16,816 nt of DNA, from NCBI GenBank assembly GCA_002451715.1, contig DKDD01000093.1, forward strand, positions 233-17,048. The letters are read 5' to 3'. The position numbers were made by a program, and so were the translations under genes. Positions 6,118 to 13,704 of the stretch are shown here, piece after piece. The notes under the pieces were generated by a model. It was given only the letters and a program-made list of their open reading frames with translations, was not told the DNA's origin and ran no database searches. Source of the stretch: Ruminococcaceae bacterium UBA6857 (GTDB lineage Bacteria > Bacillota > Clostridia > Oscillospirales > Acutalibacteraceae). The first letter of the stretch is position 1. Each line of letters opens with the position of its first letter.

Positions 6118-6393
6118 ATGCAGATTAAAGCAGAAATCAAACAGCTTCTCGACGGGAGCAAAAATACCAAGGCGTACGCCGATGTTGTGCTTGACGGTGT
6201 TTTCGTTATTCATAACGTAGGCGTTGTTGTCAGAGACGATAAACGTTTCATTTCAATGCCAAACAAAGGATGGAAAAACAAAAACGGCGAAGAAAGACGC
6301 AGAGATGTTTGCCACCCCATTTCAAACGAAATACGCATTCAGATGCAAAAAGCAGTTTTCGCCGCATATGACGAAGCTGTATCAAATCAGTAA
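6118..6393 (+). CDS. SpoVG family protein
   Basis: A 91-residue protein matching the SpoVG fold. It has an N-terminal strand MQIKAEIKQL, then YADVVLDGVFVIHNVGVVVR (20-39), FISMPNKGW (44-52), and the signature RDVCHPISNEIR (62-73) leading to a C-terminal helix. SpoVG proteins are small dimeric nucleic-acid-binding regulators (sporulation, septation, virulence gene control). The usual SpoVG is a stand-alone chromosomal gene; this copy lies between parB and pilus genes, so it is more likely the element's own regulator. Its KNKNGEERRR loop is more basic than usual. Ribosome site GAAAGGA upstream of the ATG. Family call firm, role inferred. Confidence 0.85.
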   Translation: MQIKAEIKQLLDGSKNTKAYADVVLDGVFVIHNVGVVVRDDKRFISMPNKGWKNKNGEERRRDVCHPISNEIRIQMQKAVFAAYDEAVSNQ

Positions 6394-6412
6394 TTTTTCG
6401 GAGGTAAGTAAA

Positions 6413-6676
6413 ATGGATAAAATCAAATCTCTCTTTTCAAAAGGTGTAAACAAAATCAAAAATGCTTTTTCATACGCTGAAACGGCGGTAAATGTAAGAG
6501 CACATCAGGTTCTTGACGGTACAAGAGCAGAAGCCTATGTCGATACAGGAGTCAAAATCCTTATCGCCGTTGTTATCGGTGCGCTTCTTCTCGGACTTCT
6601 CTACACGCTGTTCAACACAACCATTATGCCGAAAGTGACCCAAAAGGTCGAAGGACTTTTTAACTACGCAGGATAA
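6413..6676 (+). CDS. Small single-helix membrane protein, DUF6133/pilin-like
   Basis: An 87-residue protein. It has a basic, amphipathic N-terminal part (1-38), a motif RAEAYVDTG (38-46), one long membrane helix (about 47-68, ILIAVVIGALLLGLLYTLF) and a short tail ending MPKVTQKVEGLFNYAG. The helix plus tail resembles small Clostridia proteins I recall as DUF6133, common in pilus-bearing integrative elements. As first gene before the prepilin peptidase, with its own strong ribosome site (GGAGGT) and a stable hairpin behind it, it is the best candidate for the major pilin. The segment RAEAYV parallels the pseudopilins at 11951 and 12367. ATG at 6413 chosen by ribosome site; upstream in-frame codons overlap spoVG. 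Confidence 0.7.
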   Translation: MDKIKSLFSKGVNKIKNAFSYAETAVNVRAHQVLDGTRAEAYVDTGVKILIAVVIGALLLGLLYTLFNTTIMPKVTQKVEGLFNYAG

Positions 6677-6693
6677 AACACATTAACCGAAAC

Positions 6694-6724
6694 GGGCGGA
6701 GAATGAAAGAATTCTCCGCCCTTT
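6694..6724 (+). other. Stable hairpin behind the pilin-like gene
   Basis: GGGCGGAGAAT (6694-6704) and ATTCTCCGCCC (6711-6721) form a perfect 11-bp stem with a 6-nt loop, followed by only three T. The weak U tract suggests a partial terminator or a 3'-end stabiliser that lets some transcripts continue into the prepilin peptidase gene. Confidence 0.6.
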
Positions 6725-6738
6725 AAAGGATGGATTGT

Positions 6739-7362
6739 ATGACAGAACAAACAGTTATTAAAATCATATATTCCCTTGTTTCTTTGTATTTATTGACTTC
6801 CGCCATGGCAATAGTCATAACTGCGTTTGTTTCAAAACAAGTTATCAAACGAACACCGAACTACGGCAAAGAGAAGAAAATAAACAAGTGGTACATCGTT
6901 ATAGCTTCGGCAATATCTTTCCTGTTGCTTTTGCGTTTTGGCTTGGAATTGCCGTTTATCAAAGGCACGGCACTTCTGCTCATTTTCCTTTATGCGGCAG
7001 TAAGCGATATTCAAACAAGACATCTTTCCGATAGCATATCGGTAATGGTACTTCTTGTCGGACTGATTGATGTGAGTGTCGAAGGGATACTTGTAAATCT
7101 CGTGTCTGCTCTGACTGTCTTTCTCTTTATGTTCGGATGCGCTGTGCTTTCAAGGAACAAAATCGGCGGAGCAGATGTTAAGTTTATTACGGCCAATACT
7201 TTTGTTTTAGGATTTAGTAAAGGTGTGTTTGGACTTGCAATAGGCTTAATTCTTTCCGTTATCGGCACAGCAGTGCGAAACAAGGTATCAAAAATAAACG
7301 ACAAAACCCTGCCAATGATTCCGTATCTGAGTGCAGGATTTCTAATATCATTCTTCGTTTAA
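6739..7362 (+). CDS. Prepilin peptidase (A24 family, TadV/CpaA-like)
   Basis: A 207-residue polytopic membrane protein with several hydrophobic segments. It carries the two catalytic aspartates of A24 aspartic peptidases, in AAVSDIQTRHLSD (Asp90) and in GGADVK (Asp146, the GxGD-type motif). It lacks the N-terminal methyltransferase domain of PilD-type enzymes, which fits TadV/CpaA, although it has an N-terminal helix pair (about 8-31 and 51-67) before the peptidase core. It would cleave prepilins at the cytoplasmic membrane face. I use the ATG at 6739 rather than 6730 because the AAAGGA ribosome site overlaps 6730. The likely substrates are the small proteins at 6413, 11951 and 12367. Confidence 0.85.
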   Translation: MTEQTVIKIIYSLVSLYLLTSAMAIVITAFVSKQVIKRTPNYGKEKKINKWYIVIASAISFLLLLRFGLELPFIKGTALLLIFLYAAVSDIQTRHLSDSISVMVLLVGLIDVSVEGILVNLVSALTVFLFMFGCAVLSRNKIGGADVKFITANTFVLGFSKGVFGLAIGLILSVIGTAVRNKVSKINDKTLPMIPYLSAGFLISFFV

Positions 7363-7378
7363 AGGAGGAATTCATTAC

Positions 7379-8107
7379 ATGAAAAACAGAACAGCAATAG
7401 GTATTGTTTGTATCATTTTAGCCGTAGCGATTACTTTCGGCGTATCCCCGATGATAAACAAAATGACAGAAGGTAAAACGCAGGTTGTAGTGCTTTCAAA
7501 AGATATTGCCAAAGGCGCAAGAATTGCAGATGGTGATTTAACAATAGTAGAGCTTTCCAAAAACGGTATACCCGATAAAGCGGTCAAGGACAAAAAAGAT
7601 ATCGTCGGCAAATATGCAAACTCGGATTTATATAAAGGTGATATTGCCACGGCGGTAAAGTTTTCAGACAACGCAAACTCATCGGATAACATTCTCTCAT
7701 CACTCGGAAAAGATAAGGTTGCTATGAGTATCACAATTTCATCGTTTGCAGGCGGTCTTTCCAGTAAGCTTCAAAACGGAGATATTGTAAGTATATGCGT
7801 TACCGATAAGGAAAACAAAACGGTTGTCCCGCCTTCGCTCAAATATGTAAAAGTTATCACAACCACAACATCCGGCGGCGTTGATGAAAACGAGGTTGAG
7901 CCGAACGAGGACGGCAGCTTTGATTTGCCTACTACTATTACGATTCTTGTGTCTGTCGAACAGGCAACAGAGCTTGCAGGCTATGAGAAAAATGCGTCCA
8001 TGCACGTGGCGCTGGTATACAGAGGCGATGAAAAGACGGCAAATAAATATATCTCTGTACAGGACAAATACCTTAAAGATAATCACGGAGGAAAAACAGA
8101 TGGCTAA
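7379..8107 (+). CDS. CpaB/RcpC-like SAF domain pilus assembly protein
   Basis: A 242-residue protein with an N-terminal membrane anchor (about 5-24), then a SAF domain (about 34-90) containing QVVVLSKDIAKGARIADGDL and IVGKYANSDLYKGD. A C-terminal beta-rich region follows (about 100-230) with GDIVSICVT and ITILVSVEQATELAGYEKNA, typical of CpaB/RcpC. In diderms CpaB helps the secretin; here no secretin exists, so it probably acts in the cell-wall zone as a pilus assembly or periplasm-side scaffold. AGGAGG upstream of the ATG at 7379. The stop overlaps the next start by 8 bp, suggesting translational coupling. Confidence 0.8.
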   Translation: MKNRTAIGIVCIILAVAITFGVSPMINKMTEGKTQVVVLSKDIAKGARIADGDLTIVELSKNGIPDKAVKDKKDIVGKYANSDLYKGDIATAVKFSDNANSSDNILSSLGKDKVAMSITISSFAGGLSSKLQNGDIVSICVTDKENKTVVPPSLKYVKVITTTTSGGVDENEVEPNEDGSFDLPTTITILVSVEQATELAGYEKNASMHVALVYRGDEKTANKYISVQDKYLKDNHGGKTDG

Positions 8108-8816
8108 GCTTATCGCCGTTTACGGCTCACCCGGAAGCGGGAAAACAACAATAGCTTTGAAGCTTGCAATGTCGGCATATCTCCAAACAAAGGACGAATC
8201 TGTAGTTTTCCTTTCACCCGATTTGACAGCGCCGAGTATGGCTCTGCTTTTCCCGAATTATCACCCCGATGAAATATGCTCGCTAAGTACTGTACTTGAT
8301 AATACAGAGATTTCATCTGAAAATATCCTCAAAAATGCGGTAACTGTTAAAACAATGAAAAACTTTTGCTGCCTTGGGTTTAAGGCCGGAGAAAACAAAT
8401 ATAGCTTTCCTGCTCCGACGGCGGAGAAGATAAACACTCTTTTTGATGTTTTAGGCGATAGCTTTGACTATGTTTTCGTTGATTGCTCAAGCGATGAAAT
8501 ATCAAAGAAAGCTTTGATAAAAGCGAATAAGGTGATCCGTGTTATCTCACCCGACGTCAAAGGCATGACATGGTATTCGAGTAATAAACATACCGACAGA
8601 ACGGAAAATGAAGATCTATTCAATGTGGTTAACATAACGGAAAAGGAACTCTTTTTGCCGACAGAAGAAGTATGTACAAAGCTTCACTCGGTCGCGGCGG
8701 TTTTACCATACTCAAGAGCTGTCAGACAGCAGATGCTTGATGGCAGAATGTATGAGAGACTGAGTGATAAAAAGTACAATAAAAAGATGCTAAGCATTGT
8801 GAATAAAATACTGTAA
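8100..8816 (+). CDS. TadZ/CpaE-position P-loop ATPase
   Basis: A 238-residue cytosolic NTPase. The Walker A motif is YGSPGSGKTTIALKLA (8-23). A Walker B-like strand is FDYVFVDCSSDE (122-133), and a third strand NKVIRVISPDVKG (143-155) resembles the SIMIBI/ParA fold. In Tad systems TadZ/CpaE localises the machine at the pole or membrane. Position, between the CpaB-like gene and the CpaF ATPase, supports that role. The P-loop lacks the signature lysine of deviant ParA/MinD Walker A motifs (it reads GSPGSGKT rather than KGGxGKT), so dimer-sandwich chemistry is uncertain. The ATG at 8100 has GGAGG about 7 nt upstream. Confidence 0.78.
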   Translation: MAKLIAVYGSPGSGKTTIALKLAMSAYLQTKDESVVFLSPDLTAPSMALLFPNYHPDEICSLSTVLDNTEISSENILKNAVTVKTMKNFCCLGFKAGENKYSFPAPTAEKINTLFDVLGDSFDYVFVDCSSDEISKKALIKANKVIRVISPDVKGMTWYSSNKHTDRTENEDLFNVVNITEKELFLPTEEVCTKLHSVAAVLPYSRAVRQQMLDGRMYERLSDKKYNKKMLSIVNKIL

Positions 8817-8832
8817 CGGGAGGTGATCCCAA

Positions 8833-10134
8833 ATGAATATTGAATTTGTGCCGCTTTTAAATTCGGTTCAGCAATATATATCAGGCAGGTATTCTGCGGC
8901 GCTGACCGAAGAAGATAAACAAAATCAGTTGCGGTCATATATTGAAAAGTATCTGCGAGATACGGAATATACTGTTGAAAAGCTTTCTATGGCACAATTG
9001 ACTGATAAGCTGTACTCTGAAATGGCTGAATATTCCGTTCTCACACCGTTTTTGGGCAAAGACAATATCGAAGAAATCAATGTCAATGCTTGGAACGATA
9101 TAGCGGTGACATATACAAACGGTAAAATCGTTAAACTTAAAGAGCACTTCTTTTCTCCGGCTCATGCCGTGGACATTGTAAAAAGACTTCTTCATCACAG
9201 CGGTATGATTATTGACAACGCTTCGCCCATGTCACAGGGACATCTGCCGAATAATACAAGAATTACGGCTTTGAAAGCGCCGATTGTTGACGAAGAAGCG
9301 GGCATAAGTGTTTCGATAAGACTTTTGCACCCGTCAAAGGTGAACAAGGAGCAGATAATCAAATCGGGAAACGCCACTCAGAAGATGATAGATTTCCTTT
9401 GTATGTGTATGCGATACGGTGTGTCAACTGTTGTGGCGGGTGCAACATCAAGCGGTAAAACAACACTGCTCAATGCACTTTTAAGTACGATACCCGATAA
9501 CAAACGAGTGTTTACGATAGAGAGCGGTTCAAGAGAATTGTCGCTCGTACGAAAAAAAGGCAAGAAAATCGTAAACAATGTTGTGCATACGCTGTCAAGA
9601 CCGTCAGACAATGAAGCTTTTGACATTACACAGGAGGACTTGGTAGTAGCGTCACTTCGTTTTAATCCCGACATTGTATGCGTTGGAGAAATGCGTGACG
9701 TTGAATGTTATTCTGCCGTTGAAGCGAGCCTGACAGGTCATACGGTAGTATCAACCGTTCATGCCTTTGCCGCTGATTCGGCACATATGAGGATAGCGCT
9801 TCTTTGTCAGAAACGGTTCCCGATTGACTTCAAAACCTCTCTTATGCAGGCGGGTCAGGCGTTTCCGATTGTCGTATACACTCATAAACTTGAAAACAAT
9901 GAACGAAAAATTATGGATATATCAGAGTGTGAGATTCTGCCAAACGGTGACAGAAAATATCACACTCTTTTTCGTTATCATATATCAAAAAATGAACGGA
10001 TAAACGGTAAGTTTGTTGTCGAGGGGTACTTTGAGCAGCCCGAATTTATCTCCGCAAATCTTCAAAGAAAGCTTTTACAGTTCGGTGTACCGCAGAATGA
10101 GCTTGCCGAGTTTTTAGGGGGTGATTACGCTTGA
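8833..10134 (+). CDS. tadA: TadA/CpaF family pilus assembly ATPase
   Basis: A 433-residue type II/IV secretion (GspE/VirB11 superfamily) ATPase of the CpaF branch. The N-terminal domain (about 1-170) has the TPFLGKDNIEEINVN segment (71-85) and the arginine-containing NNTRITALKAP (140-150) and SIRL (161-164). The C-terminal motor has Walker A GATSSGKTT (203-211), the FTIESGSREL Asp-box equivalent (227-236), Walker B IVCVGEMRD (281-289) with Glu286, and the His-box TGHTVVSTVHA (301-311). It forms a hexamer that drives pilus extension, and perhaps retraction, through TadB/TadC. GGGAGGTGAT precedes the ATG. The stop overlaps the next start by 4 bp. Confidence 0.93.
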   Translation: MNIEFVPLLNSVQQYISGRYSAALTEEDKQNQLRSYIEKYLRDTEYTVEKLSMAQLTDKLYSEMAEYSVLTPFLGKDNIEEINVNAWNDIAVTYTNGKIVKLKEHFFSPAHAVDIVKRLLHHSGMIIDNASPMSQGHLPNNTRITALKAPIVDEEAGISVSIRLLHPSKVNKEQIIKSGNATQKMIDFLCMCMRYGVSTVVAGATSSGKTTLLNALLSTIPDNKRVFTIESGSRELSLVRKKGKKIVNNVVHTLSRPSDNEAFDITQEDLVVASLRFNPDIVCVGEMRDVECYSAVEASLTGHTVVSTVHAFAADSAHMRIALLCQKRFPIDFKTSLMQAGQAFPIVVYTHKLENNERKIMDISECEILPNGDRKYHTLFRYHISKNERINGKFVVEGYFEQPEFISANLQRKLLQFGVPQNELAEFLGGDYA

Positions 10135-11051
10135 TACTGAATTTAATTTCCTCACTGCTTTTGATTGTTTCCGTTGTTTGCTTTCTGAACCTTACTCCGA
10201 AACAAATATCCGATGACTTACTCTTGTTGACAACTAAAAAAGAAAGTATACGGGACAGAGTTCACAGATTAAGGTCGGGTAAAAAGAAAAAAAGCCTCGG
10301 TGCAAGGCTCATATATATGAAAGACGCACTGACAGCTATGGGAAGAGGAAACAAGTTCGCTTTTATCATTTGTTCGAGCCTTTGCCTTTTTGCCGTTGGC
10401 TGTATCGTAGCGATACTCATTAACAATGTCTTTCTTGTGCCTGTGTTCGCTGTTGCTTTTGCTGTCATACCGTTTGTATATGTCCGAAACAGTTTGAGTC
10501 ATTATGACAAGCACATAAAAGACGAACTTGAAACAACACTTTCTGTTATCTCAACCTCATATATGAGAAACGACGATATTATCGCTTCAGTTAAGGAAAA
10601 TCTTGCGTACATCAAGCCGCCTTTAAGAGAACATTTTTCCGCCTTTATCGGTGACGCAACACTCATTTCAAATACGAAACAGGCATTAAAAAATCTGAGA
10701 GGAAAAGTTGATGATGAAATCTTTAAGGAATGGTGCGACGCTCTTTTGCAGTGTCAGGAGGACAGCACCTTAAAGGATAATCTACAGCCGATTGTCGCAA
10801 AGCTTACCGATGTGAGAATTGTAAACAGTGAACTTGACACTATGATGTCGGCGGTGAGGACAGAGTATTACACAATGGTCGGTCTTGTAGTAGGTAACAT
10901 ACCTCTTCTTTACGTTCTGAACAAAGATTGGTTTCATACTTTGATGTTTGAAACACCGGGTAAAATTACTCTCGGCGTATGCGGCGTTGTGATACTTGTA
11001 ACATATCTGTTTATGTTGAAGTTCACAAGACCTGTTGAGTACAAGGGTTAG
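10131..11051 (+). CDS. tadB: TadB-like inner-membrane platform protein (T2SF)
   Basis: A 306-residue polytopic protein. Helices are predicted at about 2-19, 76-98, 99-118, 248-264 and 280-297, with a cytosolic T2SF-like domain between (about 125-240) containing LETTLSVISTSYMRNDDI and WCDALLQCQEDSTLKDNL. This is the TadB layout, which partners with TadC as the membrane base on which the CpaF motor acts. The start is TTG at 10131, overlapping the TGA of the ATPase gene; AGGGGGTGA lies 6 nt upstream, so the TTG is well supported. Sequence conservation of TadB is low, so position and topology carry much of the call. Confidence 0.8.
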   Translation: MILNLISSLLLIVSVVCFLNLTPKQISDDLLLLTTKKESIRDRVHRLRSGKKKKSLGARLIYMKDALTAMGRGNKFAFIICSSLCLFAVGCIVAILINNVFLVPVFAVAFAVIPFVYVRNSLSHYDKHIKDELETTLSVISTSYMRNDDIIASVKENLAYIKPPLREHFSAFIGDATLISNTKQALKNLRGKVDDEIFKEWCDALLQCQEDSTLKDNLQPIVAKLTDVRIVNSELDTMMSAVRTEYYTMVGLVVGNIPLLYVLNKDWFHTLMFETPGKITLGVCGVVILVTYLFMLKFTRPVEYKG

Positions 11052-11064
11052 GAGGTGCAAAGTA

Positions 11065-11937
11065 ATGATATTAAGTGTTATCATAGGTGTTCTATGTGCT
11101 GTGGGACTGTATTTTATTTTTGCAGATGTGTTTAAGTTGCCGTATGTTCGTACATCAAAGGCGGTCAATAACCTGTCGAAATCACAAAGAGAGAAAACAA
11201 GCAGTCTTGATGTCTGGCTCGGAAGTTTTGCAGCGTTCATTGCAAAGCACCTGCCTATGAATGAGTTTAAAAGGCAGGAGCTTGAAACAGATCTTCGCAC
11301 GGCGCAGATGGATATATCTCCTGAGATGTACAAGGCAAATGCAATCGTTAAATCTTTGCTCATCGGTGTTTTTGCCGTGCCGATGTTTTTCATTTTCCCA
11401 ATACTTTCACCGGTTGTTCTTTTCCTTTCGTTCATACTTTACAGAATAAATGTTAAAAGCGTCAGTATGAGAATCAAAGCGAAAAGAGAAAGAATCGAAA
11501 ACGATTTGCCGAGACTTGTTGCAACAATTGAAAAGAAGCTTAAATACCAAAGAAATATTCTTGATATTATTAAAGATTTTTCTAAAAATGCTGGCCCGGA
11601 ATTGAAGCATGAGCTTGAAATTACTGCCGCCGATATGCAGTCGGGCAATGAAGAAGCGGCTGTCACAAGACTTGAAGCGAGGGTTGGTTCAAGTCAGATG
11701 TCCGATGTTTGCCGCGGGTTCATTACACTTATTCACGGCGATACAGCTCCCGTTTATTGGGCAAGCCTTAAAATGAAGTTTTCGGACATTCAAAGACAGC
11801 GCTTAAGGCTCGAAGCGCAGAAGATACCGAAAAAGGTCAAAAGGCTTTCTATGTGTCTGCTTGTCTGCTTTATGCTTATCTACGTTGTGGTAATCGTGTC
11901 ACAGATAATGGGTTCTGTCGGCGTTATGTTCGGTTAA
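11065..11937 (+). CDS. tadC: TadC-like inner-membrane platform protein (T2SF)
   Basis: A 290-residue protein with an N-terminal helix (about 2-20), a central pair of helices (about 95-127), a cytosolic T2SF domain (about 135-255) with IENDLPRLVATIEKKLKY and VTRLEARVGSSQMSDVCRG, and a C-terminal helix (about 261-286). This is typical of TadC, the second platform protein of Tad pili. GGAGGTG overlaps the tadB stop, and the ATG at 11065 is 9 nt from it; an upstream in-frame GTG at 11035 would lie inside tadB and is not needed. Confidence 0.8.
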   Translation: MILSVIIGVLCAVGLYFIFADVFKLPYVRTSKAVNNLSKSQREKTSSLDVWLGSFAAFIAKHLPMNEFKRQELETDLRTAQMDISPEMYKANAIVKSLLIGVFAVPMFFIFPILSPVVLFLSFILYRINVKSVSMRIKAKRERIENDLPRLVATIEKKLKYQRNILDIIKDFSKNAGPELKHELEITAADMQSGNEEAAVTRLEARVGSSQMSDVCRGFITLIHGDTAPVYWASLKMKFSDIQRQRLRLEAQKIPKKVKRLSMCLLVCFMLIYVVVIVSQIMGSVGVMFG

Positions 11938-11950
11938 GGAGGGAGCGTAA

Positions 11951-12361
11951 ATGAAAAAAATATTAAACAAAAAAGGCGAAGGATATATTGATATCTGCGT
12001 AGGCATCATTGCATTGCTTTCCGTGCTTGTATTAACATTAAATATTTATTCCTTTTTAACGCTGAAGCAGGATCTTGATGAAATCTCCGAACAACTCATA
12101 GAAACAGCAACCTATTCGGGTTGTTTCGGTGATGAGTTTAATGATAGGGCGAGTCAGTTAAAAGCGCAGTTCTTTGACTTTGATGTTGAAGCAACTGCAA
12201 ACAGCTACTACAATGCCGCACATAAAAAAGTACAGCTCGGAAACACAATGAAAGTTGTTGTAAAATGCAGAACAAAGCTGGTTGGCGTGGGAGTTGTAAG
12301 TATTCCCGTCACCTGCACAAGCACACGAAGCGGCGTATCGGAAAGATATTGGAAAGGTTAA
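11951..12361 (+). CDS. Pseudopilin-like protein (DUF4320-like, TadE position)
   Basis: A 136-residue protein with a short basic leader MKKILNKKG, then EGYIDICVGIIALLSVLVLT forming one membrane helix (about 13-36), and an extracytoplasmic domain with three cysteines (58, 106, 122). It resembles proteins I recall as DUF4320 from Clostridia elements; that name is from memory. Gene order (after tadC) and architecture match a TadE-type minor pilin. Unlike classical TadE, where Glu is at +5 after the cleavage Gly, here Glu follows Gly directly (G9-E10). AAGGAGGGAG ribosome site upstream. The next gene starts 5 bp after its stop. Confidence 0.7.
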   Translation: MKKILNKKGEGYIDICVGIIALLSVLVLTLNIYSFLTLKQDLDEISEQLIETATYSGCFGDEFNDRASQLKAQFFDFDVEATANSYYNAAHKKVQLGNTMKVVVKCRTKLVGVGVVSIPVTCTSTRSGVSERYWKG

Positions 12362-12366
12362 ATGAT

Positions 12367-12846
12367 ATGAAAGCTATTAAAAATACCCGTGGAGAGATTT
12401 ATGTTATGGTTTGCGTACTTGTCCTTATCGTTATGACCGTCTTTTCCGTTATCTTTACCTACGCTTCGGTAATTACGACTGTAAAAATACAAAAGACAAA
12501 TACGCAGATCGTTTTCGACAGCTTTGTTGCGAACAATTCCATCATCATTTTTAACAATATCAAGCAGGGCAAAAATGCCACAGACGGCATCAACACCGCA
12601 CCTTTTTACACTTCGCTTAAACAGTTTTGCACATTGGACGAAAGAAACGGAAAACTGTATAGTATGGATACAGATGAAACAGAAAAGTTCAGCTTGACGA
12701 TTCCCGATATCGGATTTATTGAGGATGAAAAGTTAGAGCTTTATGTTTCATTTATCATGTATGTGCCGATACGCTTTGCAGGACAAACGGTTACAACAGC
12801 AAAAGTTCCTGTAAGGATAACTTCGGCGCTGACGAGTAAAAAATAG
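12367..12846 (+). CDS. Pseudopilin-like protein (TadE/TadF position)
   Basis: A 159-residue protein with a basic leader MKAIKNTRG, the motif GEIYV (9-13), one membrane helix (about 11-35, VMVCVLVLIVMTVFSVIF) and an extracytoplasmic beta-rich domain. The Gly9-Glu10-x-Tyr12 spacing is identical to the preceding gene. It would be a second minor pilin or tip/anchor protein. I chose the ATG at 12367 (AAAGG about 10 nt upstream, inside the end of the previous gene) over in-frame codons further upstream, which overlap that gene in another frame. The TAG stop shares its G with a 70-bp inverted-repeat element. Confidence 0.68.
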   Translation: MKAIKNTRGEIYVMVCVLVLIVMTVFSVIFTYASVITTVKIQKTNTQIVFDSFVANNSIIIFNNIKQGKNATDGINTAPFYTSLKQFCTLDERNGKLYSMDTDETEKFSLTIPDIGFIEDEKLELYVSFIMYVPIRFAGQTVTTAKVPVRITSALTSKK

Positions 12847-12915
12847 GGAAGCACTGATTAAATCTAATGTCCGAATTGTTTAAAGGCGGGTATTAGGATT
12901 TGATCAGAGATTCCC
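12846..12915. mobile_element. 70-bp inverted-repeat element (MITE-like remnant)
   Basis: 19-bp ends, GGGAAGCACTGATTAAATC (12846-12864) and, inverted, GGGAATCTCTGATCAAATC (12915-12897), match at 16 of 19 positions, with 32 bp between them. The imperfect, GGGAA-starting ends look like IS or MITE termini more than an intrinsic terminator, since no T run follows. No clear target duplication is seen (left flank AAAATA, right flank AAAGAATA). It could also fold as an RNA hairpin that separates pilus and lipoprotein expression. Confidence 0.45.
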
Positions 12916-12936
12916 AAAGAATAGGAGGAAAAATCA

Positions 12937-13677
12937 ATGAAACACACAAAGAAAATGATCAGTCTTGCACTTTGCATTTTAATGCTCAGCACGGTGTTTA
13001 CCGCTTGCAGAAAGGACAATGAGGCTGAAACAACGAAAGAATCAACAAAAGAAACCGTTACAATTGAAGATCCGGTAATTAAAACTTCGGATAAAAAGGA
13101 AACAACAACCTCAAAGAAAACGGTAACAACTACGAAAGAGACTGTTGCCGCAACAAAAAGAGTTGAAACCACGACAGAAAAACAATCGGTAACTACGAGA
13201 GCTACGACTTATCCGAGCACAACAAGAAAACCTGAACAAACGACTCAGAAGCGTGAAACTACCACCCCAAAGCAGGAAGCTGAAACCACAAAGAAAACAG
13301 AGCCGGTTACTAAAAGGGCTGTTACAACAAGGCACGAAACTACCAATCCAAAGCCATATTCCTGCGGCAGTAAAAATCATCACTGTACAACAAAGGAAGA
13401 ACATACATTCATTGTTTCCCTTGAAAACAAGGGCTGTCCGACTTGCGGTTCGCATTCGTGCAGAAGTTTTTATGCCCTTGATGAATGGGGGCAACCTTGC
13501 TATGACATTGCCAAATGTCCGAAGTATTCAGAGAAAAAAGACCCGAATATTTACTGCGAGTATTGCGGAAAGAAAAGCGGACTCGGCGGTAACGGCACTT
13601 GCGTGAGGTTTACCGTTGATACGAAGTGTCCGGAATGCGGAAAATCGGTTAAGGCGAAAACCTGTCATTCGCACTGA
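12937..13677 (+). CDS. Lipoprotein with Thr/Lys-rich stalk and Cys-rich C-terminal domain
   Basis: A 246-residue predicted lipoprotein. Its signal peptide MKHTKKMISLALCILMLSTV leads into FTAC, giving a lipobox with the anchor Cys at 24. Residues about 28-145 form a low-complexity stalk of TTK, TTR and ETT units, probably extended across the wall. The C-terminal about 100 residues are rich in Cys and His, with CPTCG, CEYCG and CPECG knuckles plus further Cys pairs, suggesting one or two zinc-ribbon-like modules or a disulfide-linked domain. I recognise no exact family. GGAGG precedes the ATG. It is the first gene after the pilus operon on the same strand and may be a surface-exposed partner of it. 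Confidence 0.75.
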   Translation: MKHTKKMISLALCILMLSTVFTACRKDNEAETTKESTKETVTIEDPVIKTSDKKETTTSKKTVTTTKETVAATKRVETTTEKQSVTTRATTYPSTTRKPEQTTQKRETTTPKQEAETTKKTEPVTKRAVTTRHETTNPKPYSCGSKNHHCTTKEEHTFIVSLENKGCPTCGSHSCRSFYALDEWGQPCYDIAKCPKYSEKKDPNIYCEYCGKKSGLGGNGTCVRFTVDTKCPECGKSVKAKTCHSH

Positions 13678-13704
13678 TTTGCAAATTTTTACCTGATAAA
13701 TTGC

